DNA of 64,000 nt from Branchiostoma lanceolatum (Eukaryota > Chordata > Leptocardii > Amphioxiformes > Branchiostomatidae), in NCBI RefSeq assembly GCF_035083965.1, contig NC_089724.1:24704474-24768473 (forward strand). The letters run 5' to 3'. Positions 48,801-60,880 of the stretch are shown piece after piece. A model generated the notes under the pieces. The model was not told where the DNA came from and searched no databases. It worked only from the letters and a program-made list of their open reading frames with translations. Within the stretch, counting starts at the first letter, position 1. Each line of letters opens with the position of its first letter. Both the position numbers and the translations under genes were made by a program.

Positions 48801-48995
48801 ATTAATTGACATCTGTATTTGTAATACGTCAGGCATTAAGGTTAACATGAAGTTAAGACATGTCATCATACCACATTGCCGATCAGGTGTAAAGCTATCT
48901 CTCTACTATCTAGTAGCCTTTAAAACTCCATGTTTCTCCTTCCAAGGAGTTTCACTGACGTGTTTGAACCTCGATCTATTCCTACCCTGAGGCCC

Positions 48996-49200
48996 AGTTT
49001 ACACGTGCGTTTCCAAGCACACTCGGGGTGTTCTCTAGCCTGTGTTTACACAATTTCTCGCTGGCCGAGGTTAATGACCTCCTCCCCGAGGGGGCGGTAA
49101 CATTCGGGCCAGCCGCTAGGAGCGCGACTTAGTCAGGCTACGGTGTGCTCCGAACACTCTGAACATACTCCGAGTGTACATGGAAACGCGTGTGTAAACT
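48996..49200. mobile_element. MITE with AGTTTACAC inverted ends
   Basis: AGTTTACACGTGCGTTTCCA at 48996 and TGGAAACGCGTGTGTAAACT ending at 49200 are inverted ends of about 30 bp with a few mismatches. The internal CACACTCGG/CCGAGTGT also pairs. No coding potential. Confidence 0.65.
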
Positions 49201-51095
49201 GAGACTACTTCATAGACAATATTGAACCCAAGAACACAGCTGTACACGTGTTGTTCACGTATTGTGCACGTGATTTGGACGTCTGTGCAATGTCCTCGTC
49301 CCCGCACCAAATAATGGACGTTCCTGGTCTGATAGGTTAATAAAATGCATTACATCATGTGTAAATATTCAACCACGTATCTAGTAGCTGTAAATTTCTT
49401 TTTCTTTAACTATCTGTTCTTAATATTACAACCAATCGAAGTACGACTTAGTTTTTCACATCATAGACAAGAAACATAACGGGAGCTGCCCAAACACGTG
49501 ACGTTTTTTTACGCGCTCGAACTCACGGCGCTCCATTGCTGGTTGCCAGAGAATGGTCATGTTTTAATGAATGAATTTTGAACACATTCATCTAAAGAAC
49601 ATACATGGACAAGAAATGTATTCATACTGTTCATGGGCCCTTCACGCTCCGCGTTACCAGCGGAAAACGCTGTGAGACGTTTTCACGAATGTACCTTCTG
49701 ATTTAGTGCTACGCCAGATAGTGTGCCTAACTTATTACGCTTTGGTAATTTGCTCTCTTCGGAAGTTTGTGATGAAGTTTGGGAAATGTAAATAAGGCTT
49801 GAAGTTTGCTATATTCTAGCTTTCTTTTGACCAGAAAATTTTGACTGTATGCATTTCTCACGTCATGTGAGAAGGGCTATATCCAGCGCATCCCAGCTCA
49901 TGTTTTCACGGGAGATAGGCTACTAAGCACTGTGCGCGCGGCCCGACGTACGTCTGGCATGCGACCCGACTTACAAAATCATTACGAAAAAACGACACCG
50001 CTTACATCAACGTCTACTTATTGGGAAATATCTTCGCCATCTCTGTATTCAGTTTCCTTTTCATAGACGGTACCAATCACATATTAGAGCGTTACAAAGC
50101 TGTGCTTTGAATCGCCGTCCGCCACCATCGCGGCCCAAAAAAATGGCGGGAAAACAACGTCGGCAGACGGCAGCGATGTTAACGTGTTTTCTTTGGTCGG
50201 TTTTCTTCTCAACAAACACTTAAAGACCCAATTTTTGTGTGTTTTATGAAGTTATATTTCTTATGTGTATGATAGTTGTGTATCTGCTTGGCACAGGTCG
50301 TATATTTAGGTGCCGGGTCGTCTAGCTACGCAGTGACCCTCTACTCAGCGTTGCCATCATTATTGTCAAAATACTATTCTCGACAAAACAAGAAATAAAT
50401 ATGTATAGATATGTTTTGAATGCAAATAACAATTATGTGCATGAACTTGGTTTATTTACCTTCCTTATGAGCATTGTCAGTGGACAAAAACAAGGCGTAC
50501 TTATGCATAAAAAGATCACTAAAAGATCCGTCACGTGTTAGGGCGCGTCATGACTTAGGGCAACCCCCCTTATAGCAAAAATTATGTTTTTGATGATATC
50601 TGCAACCAAGGTTTTGTTTGTTATAGCCTTGGTTCATTCATTAAAACTCAAATCGGTCTGCGCAAGCTGGTCGCCTTTTATTGAGGTCATATGGGAAGAT
50701 AAGGGTTAGACAAGATGTGACAAAGATACAGAATATATGATTAAAGTCCTGATAAATCCATAAACATATATCCTTTCACATATACTTTATTACAAAAACA
50801 CATACATGTAGTAACAAAATATTTAGTTGTCTTGTGGTTCGTGTCCACCCATTCCGGTCGTTTCTGTCATAGCAAAAGTCTCCGAAAAGATCGAGGACGT
50901 TTGGCTCTAGCTCTATCTTCTTCCGCCGTCTTTCATAACACGTGTTGTGTTATTGAACACGAGGCACGTGCACGTGCAAATGTCCATGACCCATGTCCAA
51001 AAATAACGCACGATCTTTTCTGACCAATGACGATCGCGGACGAGCGCTTGTTTGTTTCGTGCTAATGAATCATAATGTATCATAACTAGAACAGC
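49201..51095. other. Intergenic region upstream of the first LRR receptor
   Basis: Positions 49235-49320 are a dispersed repeat (ACAGCTGTACACGTGTTGTT) shared with 55238-55350 and, inverted, 19580-19680. The remainder shows only short random open frames. CACGTG occurs several times near 50940-50980 by itself. Confidence 0.4.
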
Positions 51096-51173
51096 TATTT
51101 ATACAGACGCAGACGATAACAGCACATCGGTAAGCTGAGCCTGGACCTAAGTCAGCCCATTCCTGCACCATCG
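51096..51173 (+). promoter_or_regulatory. Candidate TATA promoter and 5' untranslated exon of the first LRR receptor
   Basis: TATTTATA at 51096-51103 would place transcription start near 51125-51130. A good donor, GTAGGT, starts at 51174, and an acceptor TTGTTGTCATAG ends at 52196, 26 bp before the chosen ATG. The intron would contain the TIR element at 51270-52109. This is a prediction from motifs only. Confidence 0.4.
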
Positions 51174-51269
51174 GTAGGTAACTTACATATGATTTAGACA
51201 TTTTGTGTCAAGCAGGAAATACTGAAAAACGGAAGTCAAATATGTCCACCATCAAATAAGATGGTAGAG

Positions 51270-52109
51270 TTAAGCCCCGGTCACATACATCGTACGATGC
51301 ACCTACGATAGCATATCCCGTACATCGCACGATGATCGTAGGTAAATCGCAGGTAAATCGTCGGTAAAATCAGCTATCGCCGAGGGCCGAGCGATATTCA
51401 ACATGTCATGCATCGTCGTAAGATTTTTATAGCCCCTAATTCAGGCTTTACTGCGGCCTTTTTGTAATTTTAAGGTGACAAATTCATGAATTTTGACCGT
51501 GTTCTGATGGTTTCAGTTACCCTGATATTGCCTGATATTGATATAGTAACCATCAGAACACAGTAGAAGGCAGAAAACAGCGCGCCCGTAGAAGAGCCTG
51601 CTTCCAAGTTTATATTTTCCACGTGTTAGATCCTGTACCACGTGCAGGTGATGCATACAATTGTTTAATGGCTCGTTGTTTTCTGGTTGCTATTGTGTTC
51701 TGATGGTTAAACTTTGCATCAACATCGGCAATATCAGGGAAAACTTAAACCACCAGAACGCGGTCGAAATTTATGAATTTGTCACCTTGTACCTCATCAT
51801 GAGAAATAAAGGCCGTAGTAAAGCCTGCTGACAATGCTCATAAGGGGCTTTAAAAATGGATAAAATTTTGAACGCGTTCAAAATCCTTTTTAGCTGTATT
51901 TTCCATCGCATGACGGCGATTGCTAATTTTACGTGCGATTGACCTGCGATTGACCTAGGTACACTAAAAAAAACATCGTACGATGACCACAACTTTATAC
52001 ATCTTAACTATTGCACCCGATTTTCCCAAACGTACGACGTACGGCGATGTCATCGCAGATGAAACCCCCATCGCAGGTACGACGTGCGATTTCTGTGACC
52101 GTAGCTTAA
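51270..52109. mobile_element. Nested TIR element flanked by TTAA
   Basis: TTAA (51270-51273 and 52106-52109) flanks ends GCCCCGGTCACA and TGTGACCGTAGC. Within it a second long inverted pair exists: GGTGACAAATTCATGAATTT near 51473 mirrors AAATTTATGAATTTGTCACC near 51768, and GCTTTACTGCGGCC mirrors GGCCGTAGTAAAGC. A TTAA duplication is the piggyBac hallmark, but the terminal bases are not the classic piggyBac ones. No transposase. Confidence 0.65.
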
Positions 52110-52222
52110 ATCGTATAATATAATAAAAAGCAAATTATGACTCCTCCGAGTTGTATCGATCGGCAAAATATTTCGTTTGTGTCTTTGTTGTCATAGGAAG
52201 CCTTTCCCTGTGGATTATACCA

Positions 52223-54485
52223 ATGCGTTACAAAATGGAATCCGCGACTTCCTTCTTCATTCTAACCCTGCTAACCACTACTGTTGGGAAGAACCTTCAT
52301 TATACCGGTCATAACTTAACGCACGTCCCAATAGACTCCATCACGCCAGACGCATATAAAGTCAGTCTGTCAGACAACAAAATATCCCACCTTGGCTCCT
52401 TCAAAACAACGCCGTACATTCGGCATCTGTTTATCGCCAACAACAGGGTAAACAACCTATCCCCGCAAACCTTAGCTTCCGACGTCTGGGTGACCTTCGT
52501 GTTCTGGATCTGAACAGAAACTGTATCGTTTTCGTCTTTTCCGACCTCACCGCGCTTTTAGATCTCTTCCTCTCAAACAACCTGATTTCCGCCATATCAG
52601 AACGCGCCTTCCACGGTCTGGCAAGTCTGGAGTTCCTGGAACTTTCCGGGAATAGACTGTCTGTGGTTCCCATGCAGGCCATCAGGCTGATTCCTAGTAA
52701 ACAGCTACTGCTAGTATTGCTCATGGTTAACAACATCAGTCACATACCGAGAGATATAAAATCAGCGCACCCGTCCGCTTCTTACCAGTTCCAGGGGAAC
52801 CCTTTGCGCTGTCCTGATGGACAGGTCAGTCGTGATGATGTGGTTAACGTTGATATCATGGAGAAATGGCCCATAATAACACCTTACACCATCAACACTG
52901 AACATAACCGCTCTTTCGTTGGAAAGTCTTTCCTCGCCAGGTCCGGTTTGTTTAAATACTTTGGTGTTCTTCCCAACACATTCTACATAAGTGAACATCA
53001 TTCTATTAAACTGCCTTTTTATTTAATGGGCATTTACATACGTTTTTATTCCTACTCCTGGCACACCCCGACAGGGCGCCGCCACACGGCCAATAAAACA
53101 CTCGTGGTGGAAGATTTCAGCGCGGAAGATTCGGGCATGTACACGAGTGAAATGGGCATGCCTGGTAGCACGATGAGCTATCGGTTTGATCTGCTGCTGT
53201 GCCTTTCTAACCGACCAAATGAGAAACAGGAACAAAACACGACCATGTCGCCCCCATTCGACAACATTTCCTCACCAGGTAAAAACAACACAGACACGTG
53301 TGTGGGTTCTACGAACCAATCCTGTTGTTCCTACTTCCTTGCTAACTGTCGACCAAATGAGAAACAGGGACAAGACACGACTATGTTGCCTCCATTCGAT
53401 AACATTTCCCCACCAGGTATAAACATCACAGACACGTGTGTGGGTTCAACGAACCAATCCTGTTGTTCCTACTGGTTAGTTTTCAAGCCATCATTTCATC
53501 AAAAGTTCTGTGTTGTTGGAAGCACAAACTCAAAAGCAAAACCCACCGTCGTATTTATCATTGTCATTTCTGTTAGCGCCATTCTTATTGTACTCTTTCC
53601 TTCCGCGTTATTTTGTTGGAAAAAACGACGAACGCGGCCAGAAAACAATCGCACCGCCCGTGCAACATTGGACACGGGGGTACAAGCCATCCCCCTCCAC
53701 ACCCTGCCAAATTTAAGAGAACATTCCACAGAGGTAGAATCGAACCCGAGCGCACTTCCTCTTGCACGTCTGCAATCACGAGAATCTCACTGGTCGGCCA
53801 TGAAAATGGTAGCCACGCAATACAGTTTCCACTGCGTGGCAGAGGCGCCCCAGCGGATACGGTCGGTACCACAGAAGATCAGGTTCATCACCATGACAAC
53901 GTTGACGCATCAGATGCAGATGAGTTCCAGCATCACCTTTATGCCTCTGCAGCGCCGCCCCCTCTACCGGTCTCTGAGGAGGCTGCAGCTCGCACTGTAG
54001 ATACAGAAATTCTAGAAGGAGTATCTGAACAACCTTCTTTTCCAGTCGGAAATAACGATACTGGTGAGGAAGAAATGCATTACGGAATAGCCTCGGCAAA
54101 TTCACTGTACCAACGAGATACGGATTTCAATCTTGGAAGTCTCACAAGTTACGATACAAGTGTCACCGCTGCAAATTACCGTGCGATAGATGGGAACAAA
54201 CTGGAAGAAAGACCTTATGCCATAACAAAAACAAACACACTTTATCAACGAGATACGGCGGCAGGTCGTAGAACTCTAACCAGTGAGCGTACAGATAGCG
54301 CCGCCCGCACCGCAAGTTTCAGTGAGGCAGATGCGAACGAAACGGAGACCGTCATCACTGACTTGTACGGACAGCCAACTGATCACGCTGCCATGTCACA
54401 TGAGCTAACAAGGACGGCAAGTCACGAGTCTGTGGCGGATTTGGGCGTTCTGTGTGACTGGAGTGGTGCGGCAACTATCGAGTAA
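52223..54485 (+). CDS. LRR receptor 1: leucine-rich repeat/Ig-like transmembrane protein, two frameshifts
   Basis: A type I surface receptor of about 750 residues. Start chosen at an ATG (MRYKMESATSFFILTLLTTT) that gives a signal peptide. The ATG at 52235 is an equal alternative. LRRs follow (LSDNKISHL, LRVLDLNRNC, LEFLELSGNRLSVVP). An LRR cap with NPLRCPDG and an Ig-like fold (VVEDFSAEDSGMYTSEM) come next. The expected second Ig cysteine is Ser here. A 46-residue stalk is duplicated. Then comes a helix, VVFIIVISVSAILIVLFPSA (about 53550-53610), and a 290-residue tail with tyrosine pairs (NSLYQRD, NTLYQRD). The frame shifts at about 52482, where a T is probably missing, and again between 53700 and 53880. 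Both look like one-base losses. Ligand unknown. Such receptors are often immune in amphioxus. Confidence 0.8.
53212..53475 (+). repeat. Stalk repeat in LRR receptor 1, 138 bp x ~1.9
   Basis: RPNEKQEQNTTMSPPFDNIS and its second copy RPNEKQGQDTTMLPPFDNIS begin 138 bp apart (53212, 53350). Each carries TDTCVGSTNQSCCSY and several N-glycosylation sites. Recent in-frame duplication of the juxtamembrane stalk. Confidence 0.85.
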
Positions 54486-54548
54486 CTTAAGTATTTAAAA
54501 ATCCATTTTCCCACCCAAACTGTCAAAGAGTGGAACTTGTTACCAAAT

Positions 54549-54730
54549 ACATCCATGCTAGCCTCCGTTGCAGACTCCTTCGTCTGTTTTCTTTTTCAAG
54601 TTACAGTTTTACTATTACACTTTTTTTCTTATTGCTTCCCGGCCAGCAATAAGAAAAAATGTAATAGTAAAACTGTAACTTGAAAAAGAAAACAGCCGGA
54701 AGGAGTCTGCAACGGAGGCTACATCCATGC
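54549..54730. mobile_element. Near-perfect palindromic MITE with 10-bp target duplication
   Basis: ACATCCATGC occurs on both sides (54549-54558, 54721-54730). Between them, arms of about 70 bp starting AGCCTCCGTTGCAGACTCCT pair with few mismatches around a short loop near 54635-54650. A 9-10-bp duplication fits Mutator-type transposition. It follows the LRR receptor 1 stop by about 65 bp. Confidence 0.75.
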
Positions 54731-56174
54731 AGTGAGGTATATAATTACATCAATTACAACTTTTAAACAACTTAGATGCTGTAACCTTATGCCTCTGGGG
54801 TTCGTTACTTCAAGGAGGTTTTATTTCTATATAAAACCTCATTGGTTACATTCAGGACTGTTAATAGAATTCGTTGCTTTCTGTTTCTTAGGTTCATGGG
54901 TATTTGAAGGTATTTTGTGATTCTATTTCTTTTTAACTTAGAAACATTACACTAAATATTGCACTTAATAACTGATGTGTGCATGAAAATGAATTATGTA
55001 ATTTCATTCTAGATTTGATTAATTTTTCGTGGTTGATACTTCATCATTCAAATTTGATGTATCCGACCAATTAACGAAGTCATCCTTAATCCAATCATTT
55101 AAAACTAAATATTGCTATATAATCCCTCTCTCCAGCCTCAAAACATGTTTTACTTCCGAGGGGTTTCAATTTCTTGTTTTGAAATCTACCTATTCCTACC
55201 GAGAGACTCCCAGAGAAATGTTTGACATCTGAGAAAATTGAACCCAAGGACACAGCTGTGCACGTGTTGTTCACGTGTTGTGCGCGTGTTGTGCGCGTGT
55301 TCGGGACGCCTGAGCGATGTCCTCGTCCCTGCAACAGAAACGTGGACGTTAACGGCAAGAACGGAAATACATCTTTCTCACGCATGCAGCAGACGTGATA
55401 GAATGAAAACGAGGCCAATGAGGCAAACAAACATTCAAACAAAAATCATTTTCCATTCAGGAAGGAAATGTCGGTCAGCAATGTTACAGTACCCGGAAAA
55501 GCTGCTAGGGGGCCCAAAATCGCAATGGTTTGTTGAGACTTCAACAACTACCCACATACTAGAATTCATACAAATCCATGAAAAGGATCTCGAGTTACAG
55601 GTGCGAAAACACAACTACACAACCAAAAAAGAACTACCGTCGGAAGACCATATTTCCTAGGAAAAATATCGTGTTTTTACGTTACTACATCCAAGGCTAT
55701 TTTAACATCCTTGCTACATCAAAGAACATCCACGCGGTGAAATAATGAATATTGCGTAGTAATCTAGATCCCACAGTAAATGTTGATTTGATTGCATTCT
55801 GGTGAAACCAGCGAAAAATGTCATCTTACAAAAAAAGAACAGCTTCAAACGTCTGGTAAAATGCTGAATAATGCATGTTACTCCCACAAAAGCTACATAA
55901 ACACATTCTCTTGTGCAAATGACCACATTCTCAGGCCTCCCAGGGTTGCTACATAAGGCTGGTTCGAGCGGACATCCCTGTGGTGAAGGTAGTGTACTGT
56001 AGTATAGGCCAGTGCAGGGTTGAGGATATCTAGTGGTTTTCAGAGGTGAGACGATATTAGATCCGTTGTTCTAGTGATGGAGCTAGGTAGCATTGAGAAA
56101 CAAATTTCGCAGTGAAGAAACTTCGCAGAAATTCTGTCCTATTCAGCAGCATTTGAGAATCTGGTGTTTCCACT
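54731..56174. other. Intergenic region between the two LRR receptor genes
   Basis: Contains the dispersed repeat at 55130-55360 (also at 48920-49320) and, at 55440-55640, a diverged piece of the repeat family at 40339 (CTGCTAGGGGGCCCAAAATC, ACCCACATACTAG). No gene is recognised. Confidence 0.5.
55130..55360 (+). repeat. Dispersed repeat, second plus-strand copy
   Basis: CCTATTCCTACCGAGAG, ACACAGCTGTGCACGTGTTG and GATGTCCTCGTCCCTGCA recur in the same order at 48965-49320. The middle has a local GTTGTGCGCGT duplication. Confidence 0.55.
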
Positions 56175-59100
56175 ATGGCTGTAAATTTGATGGTAAAGTT
56201 CTATCTAGTGTTAGTTGTACGTCTGACAGTGCCGTGTGTAGAGGCAGGGGACTGGCAACACTGTCAGAAGGTATCACAGGAGAGATGTAGTGTTGGCGAC
56301 AGTAGCTATGAAGGATCGCAGTCTGAATACCGGCATGACACTGGCGTGTACAAGTCCAGGTGGAACAAAGGCCCATATAGTTACCAAGGGCCTTTCAATA
56401 GCATCAATGTATACCCAAGCTTCATGTCCTGCTACAGCTGTGCAGGAAGTGTATCAGGTAGCTCTGTCGCAGGTGAAGTCCAGAGTGTCACCCTGAGTCC
56501 CTCCCAACGGGACATCACCGTTATGATACTTGTCATAGCCGATCACAACGTTGGCACATTGAATACAGGTGACACCACCGCAGTCTCTAAGATACCATGT
56601 GGTACAGAGTGTAGCGTATGGCTCGTAAACTGTAACATAACAACCATAGAGGTAGGCGCGTTTGCTAAGCTTCCACAGGTGAAGACGCTGGTCATCTGGC
56701 GGAGCAACCTTCAGACCCTGAAACACGGCGTGTTTGAGGGGATGGAAGGCCTCGAAGACCTGGCTCTACTAGAGAACAACATAACCTGTCTGGAGGTTAG
56801 TTCACCGCACGCACGTATGGTATAAAACGACTTGTTAGATCTCGAGTGACAGACTATAGACAGAGTTTCATTGCATTACTTTGTGTTTATTACAGTTACC
56901 ATCAAAATGAATTACATAATAATAATAAGTTTATTGCAAGTTCTTGCCCGTAGGCTAATTGCAAGTACATGTAACATGAAAGGACGGACAGACAATTGAT
57001 AACAATATAGCATGACTTTTCTAGTCTAAATAATAACACTAAATTCTGGTTTGGGTTTGACTTCTTTTTCCGAGACAGTGGAAGACGAATGATCCCACTT
57101 TTTCTATGATGTGTGGGTTTTGTAATGTTAAGAGGAGAGTAGTTTTCTTGTCTGTTAACTTGGAGAAATTTGGATGGAATTTGGTGGCCTCCTGAAACAG
57201 CGCCTTTCTTTCTTGATCGTAGAAGGGGCAACTTGAACAAGTCACGGCATTTTCAATGTATCTACAACAACATTGATAGGTTAAGGATATTTATCATTCT
57301 CAGTTTGTCATAAAAGCTGTCGCAAAAGCTATATCTTGCTGGCTAGGTTTGAATACTTTTATTACCTCCATAAAAATGGAGGTTATATTTTCAGTGGGGT
57401 TTGTCTGTGTGTCTGTAAACAAGATAACTCAAGAACGGCCAGACGGATTGGTTTCGTATTATTCGGAAATGTGAATATGTTGCGCACAAATTATACTAGT
57501 GAGCAGGTTTGTAAGTTAGTTAAAGATGGCCATTTCAATGCAAAAGAAATTATACAAATTCAAAATATTTCATGGAGGTATGAGATCGCCGAACTCTAGT
57601 TTTCAAACCCGTTTTAAAGTGGTCTAAAACACTACTTTTATATGATAGGCTGGTGCCTTCGACGGCTTGCCATTGTTGATGTCCCTCTATCTCGTGGACA
57701 ACCAAATCCTGACGATGGCTCCCGACATGCTGCGTGGACTACAGCTGAGCTGGCTGGACGTAAGTATAAATTCTATCTGGTACATAGCACCTGGGGTACT
57801 GCAGGAAACGCAGTCTGTGCGAAGTATCTATCTCTTAGAGAACAAGCTTCAGTCAGTCAGCGTGGAAATGTTTGCTAAGCTTGTAAACATGCAGGTCTTG
57901 CACTTGGAGTACAACGAAATCTCTTGGATTGCAGATGGCGCATTCCAGTCAAATAAGCAACTGGGTGTGCTTAATTTGGTGGGCAACAAGCTGACCTATC
58001 TATCAGGGCTTTGGATCAAACAGGCGACCAACCGAATCCTAGTGGATCTTAAGGGAAATGCTATAGCCGCTGCCTATCTGGGAAGAATGAGTCAGAGGTT
58101 GAATGTTCGAATTCCCGACAATCCACTTCGTTGTACTGGTGCGAACATTGGGTTGTATGAACATCTGTTTAGGCGCTGGAAATCCCGGTTAGGGCCTCCT
58201 CCTCGATATTCCAAGATGTCCCTTCAGGGTGTCCCGCCTCATCCTTAATGGAAATTCCTGCTGTACCGGTAAACGTTAGCGCCCTACCCTGCCCGGCACC
58301 ATTTGTGGAGATCCTAAACGTAGTACAAAATCATGAGTCACCGGAATACAGAGTCGTTGGTAACGTGTACTGGGAGGAACTGCCCCAAGTGTCCTGGACC
58401 TTTCCCAATAGATCAGAACACTCAATGAACTTAACGTTCAACACAAACACAACGACACACGCCAGTCTGGCAATAGGCAACCTAACTGTGAGGGTGGGGA
58501 CCTACCTAAGGGCTGAGGGGTGGACAAAATGTAACATGAAGGATCTTGATATCGGGGAACCCGGGAAACAGACCGCATGTTCTAACTACATGGGGAGGTC
58601 AAGCTTCACTCTTTGGCTTGAGGGTTCGGGGACTTTGGCATTGAGGAACACACTATGTACTGCTTCCTCGGCTGGTGGGTATTACGCAACCAACCTTGAG
58701 GTATCAAACGACACGCACATGTCACATTTTCACATAACACAACGTCTCACTACAACAGCGCTCCCACTGATGAGCACAGTACAACATCGTGCTACAACAC
58801 GCCAAACAACAGCGCCCTCAACGATCAGTATCAGCACGAGTGTCGATAGATACAACAATGTCATGTGGTATATTTGGGTTGCAGCCACTGTTGGACTTTT
58901 GTTGGTTATGAAGGTAGTTTGGGAATATTTCAGGTGTGTGAAAGTTAAGCTCTGTCCTATCGCTAGAGATGATAGTGCACAACAACCCCTTGGTGTCCGT
59001 GCGGTCATTGTCTGCTCCAACTGGCCTGTCGGAGATCACGACAGGTCGGGCGAGTCAGTCATCAGTCCTTACGCGGAAGGTCGTTTTGAAGACCACGACA

Positions 59101-60224
59101 GTTTGGATGAATCAGAATCAGTCATCAGCCCATACGCTGAAGGTCGTTTTGCAGACCACGACAGTTTGCGTGGCACAGATTCTTCTGTCTCTTCAGACGT
59201 TGTCCCTTACGGACAAGCAGCGCTGTGTGCAGCTTACGTAAAGCGTGATCGAAGCAGTTACGAAAATACTAGCACGGGAAATTCAAATGTATCCGATCAA
59301 AACTGCTACAACCACCTTTCCATTCCCCCCAACCTGGGCGCCGCCCAGTCCTCTGCCTACCAGCAGCGTAGTAGCTACGAAAATACTAGCGCCGGAAATA
59401 CAAGCATGTCCGACCAAAACTGCTACCAGCACCCTTCCATTCTCCCCAACCCGGGCGCCGCCCAGTCCTCTGCCTACCAGCAGTGTAGTAGTTACGAAAA
59501 TACTAGCGCCGGAAATTCCAACATGTCCGACCAAAACTGCTACCAGCACCCTTCCATTCTCCCCAACCCGGGCGCCACCCAGTCCTCTGCCTACCAACAG
59601 CGTAGTAGTTACGAAAACACTAGCGCCGGAAATTCCAACATGTCCGACCAAAACTGCTACCAGCACCCTTCCATTCTCCCCAACCTGGGCGCCACCCAGT
59701 CCTCTGCCTACCAACAGCGTAGTAGTTACGAAAATACTAGCGCCGGAAATTCCAACATGTCCGACCAAAACTGCTACCAGCACCCTTCCATTCTCCCCAA
59801 CCCGGGCGCCACCAAGTCCTCTGCCTACCAGCAGCGTAGTAGTTACGAAAATACTAGCGCCGGAAATTCCAACACGTCCGACCAAAACTGCTACCAGCAC
59901 CCTTCCATTCTCCCCAACCCGGGCGCCGCCAAGTCCTCTGCCTACCAACAGCGTAGTAGTTACGAAAATACTAGCGCCGGAAATTCCAACACGTCCGACC
60001 AAAACTGCTACCAGCACCCTTCTATTCTCCCCAACCCGGGCGCCACCAAGTCCTCTGCCTACCAGCAGAGTGATGATCCTATCCCCGCTGCGCAAAGTTC
60101 TCGCGACTCGCCCTGCTATAACTCAGCTGCTGTGGCACCTGACGTAGAACGTACCCTGTCCAACACATATGTCCAACATGACCCCAAGGTAAAACAGTCT
60201 TCAGCCCCGCAGAATCCCCCGTAG
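56175..60224 (+). CDS. LRR receptor 2 with seven tyrosine-motif repeats in its tail, 2 exons, one frameshift
   Basis: A type I membrane receptor of about 1,065 residues. Exon 1 (56175-56795) gives the signal peptide MAVNLMVKFYLVLVVRLTVP, a Cys-containing N-terminal region and LRRs (LVIWRSNLQTLKHGVFEGME). Exon 2 (57649-60224, phase 0) continues the LRRs (LYLVDNQILTMAPDML, LHLEYNEISWIADGAF) to the cap NPLRCTGAN. The juxtamembrane part has N-glycosylation sites and an Ig-like VSWTFP. The membrane helix is WYIWVAATVGLLLVMKVVW (about 58865-58920). The tail has a duplicated SVISPYAEGRF, then seven 39-residue repeats (residues about 742-1014) with SSYENTS and CYQHPS. The frame shifts near 58216, where TATTCCAAG probably should be TATTTCCAAG. 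SH2-dependent signalling is inferred from the motifs. Confidence 0.83.
56930..57250 (-). mobile_element. LINE 3'-end fragment in LRR receptor 2 intron
   Basis: Minus strand from 57245: TCSSCPFYDQERKALFQEAT then KFHPNFSKLTDKK, a typical C-terminal Cys-rich end of a LINE reverse transcriptase protein. The last part has lost frame. The 3' end reads TTAGCCTACGGGCAAGAACT followed by TTATTATTAT. The element is 5' truncated. The same tail lies at 39008-39090. Confidence 0.6.
59250..60068 (+). repeat. Seven coding 117-bp tandem repeats
   Basis: Seven exact 117-bp units encode RSSYENTSAGNSNMSDQNCY followed by QHPSILPNPGATQSSAYQQ. The first unit is the most diverged (STGNSNVSDQ, NHLSIPPN). Units 3-7 are almost identical. 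The repeat keeps long open frames in two other frames, which are shadows. Confidence 0.97.
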
Positions 60225-60880
60225 CCGACAGCTATGAACCTGCTTCCCTGCCCACTTGTGTGGAGGGAACCTATGAGTAAAACAATCCTAGACAGTCCAC
60301 TAACTCTGATTCAATGACGCGCGCCCATTGCTGCAACGTTAGTAACATACAGTCAGAATGACCTGAGACAGACTAGAAATAACTCCCCGGAGTCCCCTGA
60401 TACAAACAGCTACGAGCCTCAAATGATTAAGTGTCTAGGCAATGGGGTGGTAGATTTTTTAGCGTTGGCTGACTGTGATATGTCATTATTTAGTAGAATG
60501 TCCGTAATTAGACATAGCTTACAAAATAAACAAAATTAAACCTGTCCGTTTATAGCAGCACGTAATAAGTAAAAAGTCATACGTTTCAATTTCGGACATG
60601 GTTTATCAGATTTACCTCTTTCTTGGGCTTGAAGATATATGAGCGTATAGAAACGACAATGCGTCTAGTGAGGGCCCCGTTTCCAAAACGTATACGTATG
60701 GCAAATGGCAAAGATGACTCCAAATTAAAGAAGCGATCCTAAAGGATTCCGAGTAGGCAAGAGTCACCCCGGGCCTGATAAGCGAAGCCCTTCCCATTTG
60801 CCAAACTCGGAACGCAGCTAAAACATTTGCTCCACGGCTTCATCTCTGCCAGAGGCCTTCGCGGATGCCGAGTAACTTAC
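60225..60880. other. Sequence downstream of LRR receptor 2, no gene seen
   Basis: No open frame with homology. An AATAAA-type signal (ACAAAATAAACAAAATTAAA) at about 60525 may end the LRR receptor 2 transcript. Confidence 0.4.

Noticed and set aside
53280-53420. Splice donors (CAG followed by GTAAAA and GTATAA) inside the LRR1 stalk repeats
   Set aside because: The reading frame continues through both into the membrane helix and no convincing acceptor follows. They are probably coding sequence.
59245-60147. Second plus-strand frame and a 270-codon minus-strand frame across the LRR2 repeats
   Set aside because: A 117-bp repeat is a multiple of three, so any stop-free frame in the unit stays open. 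Only the frame continuous with the LRR and membrane domains is real.
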